Below, one piece after another: positions 16,952 through 23,948 of a DNA stretch of 33,598 nucleotides. Under the pieces are notes generated by a model that saw only the letters and a program-made list of their open reading frames with translations, searched no databases and had not been told where the DNA came from. Every line of letters starts with the position of its first letter. Positions within the stretch are counted from its first letter, which is position 1. The position numbers and the translations under genes are program-made. The stretch spans positions 1 to 33,598 of the forward strand of contig CAMADY010000021.1 of NCBI GenBank assembly GCA_945831805.1. Reading direction: 5' to 3'. The stretch comes from an uncultured Prevotellaceae bacterium (lineage in GTDB: Bacteria > Bacteroidota > Bacteroidia > Bacteroidales > Bacteroidaceae).

Positions 16952-18220
16952 GTGTCCCTTCCATTCTACATAGCAAGACACCTTTATCATGGTGGTGACG
17001 GCTCGCAGAAAGTGAGTCGCCCTGCGGTGCGTATTGCCATGCTCGGCATAGCGATAGGCATTGCCACGATGATAATATCCGTCTGCGTGGTGCTGGGTTT
17101 CAAGCATACCATACGCGATAAGGTGGTGGGCTTTGGCAGTCATATCGTGGTGTCGAACTACATGACGATGCAGACGACCGACCAGACGCAGTGCGTGGTA
17201 GCCAACGACTCACTCATGAAGGTGCTGAAAGACATCAAGGGTGTGGAGCATGTACAGCGCTATTCGCAGAAGCAGGGTGTGCTGAAGACTGACTCCGACT
17301 TCCTCGGCGTGATGTTCAAGGGCGTTGGTGAGGACTTCGACACCACCTTCATAGCTTCGAATCTCGTTGAGGGCAGGATGCCGGTGCTGAGCATGAAGAA
17401 GAGTACGCAGCAGCTGCTCGTCTCGCGCTCAATGGCTGACAAACTGAGGTTGAAGGTTGGCGATAAGGTCTTTGCATATTTCCTCAACGATGAGGATGTG
17501 AAAGCACGTCCGTTCACCGTCTCAGGTATCTACCAGACGAACATGGCGAAGTATGATGATGCCATCTGCTTCACCGACCTCTATACCGTCAGCCGCCTGA
17601 ACGGTTGGGAGTGCGACTACGAGGATAATTGGATAGAATGTACGGGCATGGAACTTACCGTCTGCGACTTTGACAGCATCGATGCCGTGGAGGATATTAT
17701 TATAAATAAGGTGAACAAGACGTACGACACGGATGAGAATCCGCTAACGTCGCTGACGATACAGGAGATATCTCCACAGGTGTTCTCGTGGCTCGACCTC
17801 CTAGACCTCAACGTATGGATAATCCTCATACTGATGGTGTGTGTGTCGGGCTTTACGATGATCTCCGGATTGCTGATAATCATCCTCGAACGCACGTCGA
17901 TGATAGGTCTCATGAAGGCTCTCGGCGCAAGGAACAGCACCGTAAGGCGCACCTTCCGATGGCTCGGATTGTTCATAGTGCTGAAGGGCATGCTGTGGGG
18001 AAACATCCTCGGCGTGGGCTTCTGCTTGTTGCAGCAACACCTTGGCATCGTGAAGCTTGACCCTACGGCATACTATGTCAGTGAGGCACCGGTGGAGGTC
18101 AACGTCATACTGATAGTGCTGCTGAACATCGCTACGCTGATAATCACGATGATGGCACTCGTATTGCCGAGCTTCCTCGTCTCTACGATACAGCCGGCGA
18201 AGACAATGAAGATAGAATAG
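16952..18220 (+). CDS. FtsX/LolE-type ABC transporter permease
   Basis: 422 aa from a GTG start (VSLPFYIARHLYHGGDGSQK). Topology is one N-terminal helix (IAMLGIAIGIATMIISVCVV), a ~220-residue periplasmic (MacB-like) domain, then three helices around WIILILMVCVSGFTMISGLL, FIVLKGMLWGNILGVGFCLL and VILIVLLNIATLIITMMALV. The cytoplasmic loop ERTSMIGLMKALGARNSTVRR is the FtsX/LolCE coupling motif. These permeases work with a LolD-type ATPase to release lipoproteins from the inner membrane; no ATPase gene is adjacent. The lipoprotein-release role is inference from similarity. It starts 14 bases after the aminotransferase stop. Confidence 0.88.
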   Translation: MSLPFYIARHLYHGGDGSQKVSRPAVRIAMLGIAIGIATMIISVCVVLGFKHTIRDKVVGFGSHIVVSNYMTMQTTDQTQCVVANDSLMKVLKDIKGVEHVQRYSQKQGVLKTDSDFLGVMFKGVGEDFDTTFIASNLVEGRMPVLSMKKSTQQLLVSRSMADKLRLKVGDKVFAYFLNDEDVKARPFTVSGIYQTNMAKYDDAICFTDLYTVSRLNGWECDYEDNWIECTGMELTVCDFDSIDAVEDIIINKVNKTYDTDENPLTSLTIQEISPQVFSWLDLLDLNVWIILILMVCVSGFTMISGLLIIILERTSMIGLMKALGARNSTVRRTFRWLGLFIVLKGMLWGNILGVGFCLLQQHLGIVKLDPTAYYVSEAPVEVNVILIVLLNIATLIITMMALVLPSFLVSTIQPAKTMKIE

Positions 18221-18295
18221 GATGTTTTCTACATCACGGATAATCGAAATGTCAGTAAATAGAAAGAAAAGAATAATAATAACAACATAAAACTA

Positions 18296-21200
18296 ATGAG
18301 TAAGAAATTCACAGAACACAAGGGTCTCAATCTCGTAGAGACCAATGAGAAGGTACTTGCTGAGTGGGAGAAGAACGATGTCTTCCACAAGAGTATCGAC
18401 GAGCGCGAAGGTGCTCCTAAGTTTATATTCTTCGAAGGTCCTCCTTCTGCTAACGGACATCCGGGCATCCACCACGTGATGGGCCGTACCATCAAGGATA
18501 CCTTCCTCCGCTATAAGACAATGAAGGGTTACCAGGTAAAGCGTAAGGCCGGCTGGGATACCCACGGACTTCCTGTTGAGCTCTCCGTAGAGAAGGATCT
18601 CGGCATCACAAAGGAGGATATAGGCAAGAAGGTAAGTGTTGACGACTACAACAATGCTTGCCGCAAGAACGTCATGATGTACACCGACGAGTGGACACAG
18701 CTGACGAACAAGATGGGCTACTGGGTTGATCTGGAGCACCCTTACATCACATACGACATCAAGTACATAGAGTCTCTCTGGTATCTCCTGAAGAAGCTCT
18801 ATGAGAAGGATCTGCTCTATAAGGGCTACACCATACAGCCTTATTCTCCGGCTGCCGGTACAGGACTTTCATCTCATGAGCTCAACCAGCCTGGTTGCTA
18901 TCGTGACGTGAAGGACACTACCGTAACGGCACAGTTCAAGGTTGAGCCACCCACCAACTCCTCCGAGGGGGAGGGCATATTGAATGCTCTTTTCTCATAC
19001 GGTCTTCCAGTTTATATACTCGCATGGACAACAACCCCTTGGACACTTCCTTCAAACACAGCTCTCTGCGTAGGTCCTAAGATAAAATATGTTGCAGTGA
19101 AAGGTAATAATCCTTACTCTGGTGAGGAGGCAATATACATTCTTGCTGAAAGTCGTGTAAATGCTTATTTCGCTCCAAAGGAAGGAGAAGATGCCATTGA
19201 ATTCATCCCCCTTGGGGGAGAAGAGGGGGGCTGCACTGGTGCAGACCTCGTTGGCACACACTATCAGCAGCTCATGCCATGGGTTAAGCCATGTGAGCTC
19301 GAAGGTAACGACATCGTTGTCAAGGAGGCTGACGCTTTCCGAGTAATCCCTGGCGACTATGTAACAACGGAGGACGGTACGGGTATCGTTCACATCGCTC
19401 CTACATTCGGTGCTGACGATGCCAAGGTGGCAAAGGATGCCGGCATACCATCACTCTTCATCATTGACAAGGCTGGTGATACACGTCCTATGGTTGACTT
19501 CCAGGGTAAGTACTTCGTGGAGCAGGACATGGATCCTAAGTTCCGTGAGCTCTGCGTGAACGACTCTTACTGGCATCATGCAGGCGATTACGTTAAGAAC
19601 GCTTACGACCCTAAGTATAACGTTGACGGCAAGTACGACGAGAAGGCTGCCGCAAAGGACATGGACCTCAACATCATCATCTGTCTTGAGATGAAGGAAG
19701 AGGGCACTGCCTTCAAGATAGAGAAGCACGTCCACAACTACCCACACTGCTGGCGTACCGATAAGCCAGTGCTCTACTATCCGCTCGACTCATGGTTCAT
19801 CCGCTCTACTGCGAAGAAGGACCGCATGTTTGAACTCAATAAGACCATCAACTGGCATCCGGAGTCAACAGGTACGGGTCGCTTCGGAAAGTGGCTTGAG
19901 AACCTCAACGACTGGAACCTTTCACGTTCCCGCTATTGGGGTACTCCGCTTCCTATCTGGCGCAACCGTGATACAAAGGAGGAAATCTGCATCGGCTCAC
20001 TCGAAGAACTCTACAACGAGATAGAAAAGGCTGTAGCTGCGGGCGTAATGGAGTCAAATCCTCTGAAGGATAAGGGCTTCGTTCCTGGTGACATGAGTCA
20101 GGAGAACTACGACAAGATAGACATCCACCGCCCATACGTTGACTACATCAAGCTCGTAGGCAAGGATGGCAGCGTTCTTACTCGTGAACTCGACCTTATC
20201 GACGTTTGGTTCGACTCTGGTGCTATGCCATACGCACAGATTCACTATCCATTCGAGAACCGTGAGCTCATCGATGAGGGCAAGGCTTACCCAGCAGACT
20301 TCATCGCAGAGGGTGTTGACCAGACACGCGGATGGTTCTTCACGCTTCATGCTATTGGCACTATGGCATTCGACTCCGTTGCCTTCAAGAACGTTATCTC
20401 TAATGGTCTTGTGCTCGACAAGAACGGTATCAAGATGTCGAAGCGTCTCGGCAACGTCATCAACCCATTCGACTGCATCGGCACATACGGCACTGACGCT
20501 GTGCGCTGGTACATGGTGACAAACTCTTCACCATGGGACAACCTCTCGTTCGATCAGGATGGCGTGAAGGAGGTGACATCAAGCTTCTTCATCAAGCTCT
20601 ATCAGGCATACTCTTTCTTCACTCTCTACGCTAACGTTGACGGCTTCGACTATTCCGAGGCAGACATAGAGTACAAGGATCGTCCGGACTTCGACCGCTG
20701 GTTGCTCTCTGAGCTCAACACGCTGGTGAAGAATGTCGATAAGTATCTTGCTGACTATGACGTAACCCCTGCAGGTCGTCTCATACAGAACTTCGTCATC
20801 GACAAGCTCTCCAACTGGTACATCCGTCTTAACAAGAAACGCTTCTGGGGCTCTGAGGATTCGCAGGATAAGCTGTCTGCCTACCAGACGCTCTACACCT
20901 GTCTCGACACACTCTCACGCCTCATTGCTCCTATCTCGCCATTCTATGCTGACCAGCTCTTTAAGGACCTCAACGAGGTAACGGAGAAGGATAAGTCTAT
21001 CAGCGTACACCTTGCTAAGTTCCCTGAGGCTAACGAGGCTTACATCGACGCAGAGCTTGAGGGTGCCATGCAGCTTGCTATGCAGGTAACGTCAATGGTT
21101 CTCTCTCTCCGTAAGAAGGTCAAGATTCCTGTAATACAGGCTCTTCAGGCTATCTCTATCCCTGCTAGCGATGCTGCAACACGTGAGCAGCTGGAGCGTA

Positions 21201-21808
21201 TGGCTTCCGTCATCCTTGCTGAGACAAACGTCAAGGAACTCACCTTCATCGAGGAGGGTTCTGGCATGCAGCTCGTCAAGAAGGTGAAGTGTAACTTCCG
21301 CACTATGGGTAAGAAGTTCGGCAAGCTCATGAAGGCTGTCAACAACGCCGTAATGGCAATGTCTCAGGAGCAGATCTCTGAGCTTGAGGCAAACGGAGCC
21401 ATCGCACTCGTTGCTGATGGTGAGAACGTTACTGTGGAGGCTGTTGACGTGGAGATCATCTCTGAGGACATCCCTGGATGGACTATCGTTCAGGAAGGTA
21501 AGATCACTGTTGCACTTGACATCGAGATAACACCGGAACTCAAGAACGAGGGTATGGCACGTCTCATCATCAAGCGAATACAGGCTATCCGTAAGGATTC
21601 CGGCTTCGAGATAACAGACCGCATCAGCGTCGTTATCGGCACTTCAGATGCTGACGCCAAGGATGCTGTGGAGAAGGCCGTAAACGCATTCGGTGAGCAT
21701 ATCTCAGCACAGGTGCTTGCAAACAGCCTCACACTCGGCGATGCTGCTGACGGCATTGAGTCAGAGCTCGGTGACTTCAAGGCTCTCATTTCTGTTAAGA
21801 AGAACTAA
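18296..21808 (+). CDS. ileS: isoleucyl-tRNA synthetase
   Basis: 1170 aa. A class Ia synthetase charging tRNA-Ile in the cytoplasm. The HIGH motif is HPGIHH (55-60) after FFEGPPSANG, KRKAGWDTHGLPVE follows, and the KMSKS loop is KMSKR (713-717). The editing domain begins with ILAWTTTPWTLPSNTAL; the C-terminal part has the anticodon-binding region (LSELNTLVKNVDKYLADYDV, NWYIRLNKKRFWG). The length is that of the long, eukaryote-like IleS type found in Bacteroidetes. Two short GC-rich palindromic repeat-like segments lie in frame in the editing-domain region (residues 218-227 and 304-312; see separate entries). Most of the gene uses a narrow set of codons (CTC, CGT, GCT, AAG), as expected for high expression. 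Confidence 0.98.
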   Translation: MSKKFTEHKGLNLVETNEKVLAEWEKNDVFHKSIDEREGAPKFIFFEGPPSANGHPGIHHVMGRTIKDTFLRYKTMKGYQVKRKAGWDTHGLPVELSVEKDLGITKEDIGKKVSVDDYNNACRKNVMMYTDEWTQLTNKMGYWVDLEHPYITYDIKYIESLWYLLKKLYEKDLLYKGYTIQPYSPAAGTGLSSHELNQPGCYRDVKDTTVTAQFKVEPPTNSSEGEGILNALFSYGLPVYILAWTTTPWTLPSNTALCVGPKIKYVAVKGNNPYSGEEAIYILAESRVNAYFAPKEGEDAIEFIPLGGEEGGCTGADLVGTHYQQLMPWVKPCELEGNDIVVKEADAFRVIPGDYVTTEDGTGIVHIAPTFGADDAKVAKDAGIPSLFIIDKAGDTRPMVDFQGKYFVEQDMDPKFRELCVNDSYWHHAGDYVKNAYDPKYNVDGKYDEKAAAKDMDLNIIICLEMKEEGTAFKIEKHVHNYPHCWRTDKPVLYYPLDSWFIRSTAKKDRMFELNKTINWHPESTGTGRFGKWLENLNDWNLSRSRYWGTPLPIWRNRDTKEEICIGSLEELYNEIEKAVAAGVMESNPLKDKGFVPGDMSQENYDKIDIHRPYVDYIKLVGKDGSVLTRELDLIDVWFDSGAMPYAQIHYPFENRELIDEGKAYPADFIAEGVDQTRGWFFTLHAIGTMAFDSVAFKNVISNGLVLDKNGIKMSKRLGNVINPFDCIGTYGTDAVRWYMVTNSSPWDNLSFDQDGVKEVTSSFFIKLYQAYSFFTLYANVDGFDYSEADIEYKDRPDFDRWLLSELNTLVKNVDKYLADYDVTPAGRLIQNFVIDKLSNWYIRLNKKRFWGSEDSQDKLSAYQTLYTCLDTLSRLIAPISPFYADQLFKDLNEVTEKDKSISVHLAKFPEANEAYIDAELEGAMQLAMQVTSMVLSLRKKVKIPVIQALQAISIPASDAATREQLERMASVILAETNVKELTFIEEGSGMQLVKKVKCNFRTMGKKFGKLMKAVNNAVMAMSQEQISELEANGAIALVADGENVTVEAVDVEIISEDIPGWTIVQEGKITVALDIEITPELKNEGMARLIIKRIQAIRKDSGFEITDRISVVIGTSDADAKDAVEKAVNAFGEHISAQVLANSLTLGDAADGIESELGDFKALISVKKN
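18947..18975 (+). repeat. GC-rich palindromic-repeat-like segment in frame in ileS (site 1)
   Basis: A C-rich then G-rich segment (core CTCCTCCGAGGGGGAGGG) encodes residues P218-G227. It resembles the repeat at 32091-32130 in composition and order (C-run, short centre, G-run) but has a weaker stem. It lies just before the WTTTPWT editing-domain motif. That it came from a mobile repeat is inference. Confidence 0.5.
19206..19232 (+). repeat. GC-rich palindromic repeat in frame in ileS (site 2)
   Basis: CCCCC-TT-GGGGG followed by AGAAGAGGGGGGCT encodes I304-G312 in the editing domain. It matches the intergenic element at 30173-30201 (CCCCCC-TC-GGGGGG, then ATTTAGGAGGGGCT) part by part, including the trailing GGGGCT. 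The surrounding protein remains in frame. Confidence 0.65.
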
Positions 21809-21829
21809 ACGCTAATATTTATATAATAA

Positions 21830-21892
21830 GGTGTATTGCCGAACTACGGCAGGATGACCAGAAATTATTGCTTTCGCATTCGGCAGTACACC
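21830..21892 (+). promoter_or_regulatory. structured spacer between ileS and dksA-like gene, alternative stems
   Basis: GGTGTATTGCCGAA (21830-21843) pairs with TTCGGCAGTACACC (21879-21892): 14 pairs, one a G-U. The inner TGCCG (21836-21840) can instead pair with CGGCA at 21847-21851 over a 6-base loop. The two stems exclude each other. No T-run follows, so it is not a simple terminator. It may be an attenuator, a processing site or an ileS 3' structure. Confidence 0.5.
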
Positions 21893-21952
21893 AACACTAC
21901 TTTCCATAGACACAAACTGCTAAACAATATTAACCGCTAACCCATTATAACT

Positions 21953-22336
21953 ATGGCAGAAATAAAGAAACGCTACAGCGATGAAGATCTCGCTGAGTTT
22001 AAGGAAATAGTAGAGCAAAAGCTCGCCCTTGCACGTCGTGACTACACCGACATGATGAAGGCTCTCCGCAACGATGAAGGTAACGACGTTGCTGACACAT
22101 CGCCTACCTACAAGGTTCTCGAAGAGGGGTCGTCAACTCAGAGCAAGCAGGAGATTATCATGCTCGCGCAGCGTCAGCAGAAGTTCATCAACGGATTGGA
22201 GGCTGCCCTCGTGCGTATTGCCAACAAGACCTACGGCATCGACCGCATGACGGGTGAACTAATCCCAAAGGAGCGTCTTCGCATCGTTCCTCATGCTACT
22301 CTCTCCGTAGAGTCCAAAATGAAGAAAAATCATTAA
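21953..22336 (+). CDS. TraR/DksA family transcriptional regulator, cysteine-less
   Basis: 127 aa. It has a helical coiled-coil N-terminal part (residues 8-85) with an acidic tip (GNDVADTSPTYKVLEEGSST), then the family end YGIDRMTGELIPKERLRIVPHATLS. DksA-type proteins insert their coiled coil into the RNA polymerase secondary channel and tune initiation, often with (p)ppGpp. The zinc-finger cysteines are gone: the usual GIC at the start of the finger reads GID and the protein has no cysteine at all. The TAA stop shares its last base with the ATG of lspA, so the two genes are translationally linked. The structured spacer before it may control expression. Confidence 0.85.
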   Translation: MAEIKKRYSDEDLAEFKEIVEQKLALARRDYTDMMKALRNDEGNDVADTSPTYKVLEEGSSTQSKQEIIMLAQRQQKFINGLEAALVRIANKTYGIDRMTGELIPKERLRIVPHATLSVESKMKKNH

Positions 22337-22995
22337 TGACGAAAAGAAATACTAAGAAAATAGGAGCATGCATAACGCTCTTTATCGTGCTCCTACTCTT
22401 CATTGACCAATGCATCAAGCTTTGGGTCAAGCAAAATATGTGTCTGCACGAAAGCATACACATCACAGACTGGTTCTACATCTCATTCATCGAGAACAAC
22501 GGCATGGCTTATGGCATGACCTTCATACCGAAGTATGCACTGAGTATCTTCCGTCTCGTGGCATGTGGAGCCTTGGTGTGGTATATCCGTCAGCAGGTAA
22601 TCCGGGGAGCGCGTCTCGTATGGATCATACTCCTTGCCATGGTTCTTGCTGGAGCAGCGGGAAACCTTATCGACTGTATGTTCTACGGGCTTATCTTCAC
22701 TGATTCGTCCTCATACATGCCTGCCTTCATGACGAGCTTCGGCGATGGCTATGCACCGTTCCTGCAGGGTAGGGTAGTTGACATGTTCTACTTCCCTCTC
22801 ATCGTCGCAACATACCCCGAATGGTTCCCTCTATGGGGCGGAGAACCCTACATCTTCTTCTCTCCGGTATTCAATTTCGCCGATGCATGCATATCGTGCA
22901 GCGTCGTTGCGCTATTGCTCTTCTGCCGTAAGGAGCTCTCTGAGTTCTCTGATAAGAAGGAGGAGAAACCAAGAATCGAAGAAACCAAGGAATAA
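22336..22995 (+). CDS. lspA: lipoprotein signal peptidase (signal peptidase II)
   Basis: 219 aa. An inner-membrane aspartyl protease that cleaves prolipoprotein signal peptides after lipid attachment. Visible are four hydrophobic segments, FIENNGMAYGM (51-61), the first catalytic aspartate D113 in GNLIDCMFYG, and the second, D183, in FNFADACIS. A ~55-residue insertion between them (120-178, with GRVVDMFYFPL) is common in Bacteroidetes LspA. The charged tail after residue 200 (KKEEKPRIEETKE) is encoded by the first copy of a 45-base tandem duplication. The neighbouring DUF4296 protein is itself a predicted lipoprotein and so a likely substrate. Confidence 0.96.
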   Translation: MTKRNTKKIGACITLFIVLLLFIDQCIKLWVKQNMCLHESIHITDWFYISFIENNGMAYGMTFIPKYALSIFRLVACGALVWYIRQQVIRGARLVWIILLAMVLAGAAGNLIDCMFYGLIFTDSSSYMPAFMTSFGDGYAPFLQGRVVDMFYFPLIVATYPEWFPLWGGEPYIFFSPVFNFADACISCSVVALLLFCRKELSEFSDKKEEKPRIEETKE

Positions 22996-23040
22996 TCCAA
23001 TAAAAAGGAGAAACCAAGCGTCGAAGAAATCTAGAATAAA
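22961..23040 (+). repeat. imperfect 45-base tandem duplication at the 3' end of lspA
   Basis: AGGAGAAACCAAG at 22961 recurs at 23006, and similarity continues through TCGAAGAAA to GAATAA. Copy 1 codes for the lspA tail and stop. Copy 2 is non-coding and ends on the start codon of the DUF4296 gene, where its AAGGAG may act as a ribosome-binding site, though far from the ATG. Confidence 0.7.
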
Positions 23041-23936
23041 TGAAACATCTCTGCTACATAATACTGCTGATAGTCATGGTGGCATGTGCGCCGTCAAGAC
23101 CATCGTATGTCCTTGACCCTGATGAGGTTGAGGATATACTCTATGATATGCATGTAGCACAGTCGATGTACGACCAGAGGGTAGAGAACTTCAACGATGA
23201 GGACATCATCTCGCTGCGTGCCTCCGTATTGAAGAACCACGATATCAGTCAGTCAGAATGGGATTCCACCTTCAACTACTACTGCCGTAACTCCCAGGAG
23301 CTATATGCCATCTATCAGTCGCTCACCGAGCGTATCAACGGTAATGTCGTTGCACTCGGAGGTAGGATCGACGGCTTGCAGGATAGTGAGGCAGACACCG
23401 CGAACGTATGGAACCGCGAGGCGGCATTCCTACTCATGCAGCAGGCACCCTACAACCGCCTTACCTTCGAAATCATACCCGATTCCACCTTCGAGGATGG
23501 CGACCGCATAACGCTGCAGTACGATGCACAGATGATTTTTCAGGACGGTTATCGTGATGTCGTATCATTCCTCGCTGTCTATTACGACAACGACAGCATC
23601 GTGACGAACGTCATACACACAACTTCCGACAACCATGGCATCAATATCATAAACAACGATGTTGACCGCCTGCACATAAAGCGTATCAAGGGATATTTCA
23701 TACTCAACGGCAACCTCGTACACACGTCGTCAAACCCTAACGGAACGACAATGCGACTTGCTGCGATCCGGAACGTGAAACTCCTGCATACAAGGACGCA
23801 GCCACCGGCACCTGCCAAGACGGAACTGGAGGCGAATACCGACTCTCTAACCCTCGACTCCCTACGACGCGACTCCATACAGAAGGCGCAGGGCGGCAGG
23901 TTCGAGAGCACTACCCCGAAATTCGTAACCAACTAA
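23040..23936 (+). CDS. DUF4296 domain-containing lipoprotein
   Basis: 298 aa. The N-terminus MKHLCYIILLIVMVAC has a lipobox with the lipidated cysteine at C16, so it is a membrane-anchored lipoprotein. Residues about 24-110 match DUF4296 (DPDEVEDILYDMHVAQSMYD, LKNHDISQSEWDSTFNYYCR). The later part is beta-rich (ITLQYDAQMIFQDGYRDVVS, IKRIKGYFILNGNLVHTS) and the tail is low-complexity. Function unknown; the family is confined to Bacteroidetes as far as I know. It follows lspA by 44 bases (the duplicated segment) and precedes the glycosidase-like gene by 12, so all three are probably co-transcribed. Confidence 0.85.
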   Translation: MKHLCYIILLIVMVACAPSRPSYVLDPDEVEDILYDMHVAQSMYDQRVENFNDEDIISLRASVLKNHDISQSEWDSTFNYYCRNSQELYAIYQSLTERINGNVVALGGRIDGLQDSEADTANVWNREAAFLLMQQAPYNRLTFEIIPDSTFEDGDRITLQYDAQMIFQDGYRDVVSFLAVYYDNDSIVTNVIHTTSDNHGINIINNDVDRLHIKRIKGYFILNGNLVHTSSNPNGTTMRLAAIRNVKLLHTRTQPPAPAKTELEANTDSLTLDSLRRDSIQKAQGGRFESTTPKFVTN

Positions 23937-23948
23937 CATCAAATAACT

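Noticed and set aside
21830..21892. Plain rho-independent terminator after ileS
   Set aside because: The 35-base loop and the absence of a T-run do not fit; kept as a structured spacer instead.
22336..22995. Frameshift in lspA because of the long loop between the catalytic aspartates
   Set aside because: Both catalytic motifs are in one frame and the insertion is typical of Bacteroidetes LspA.
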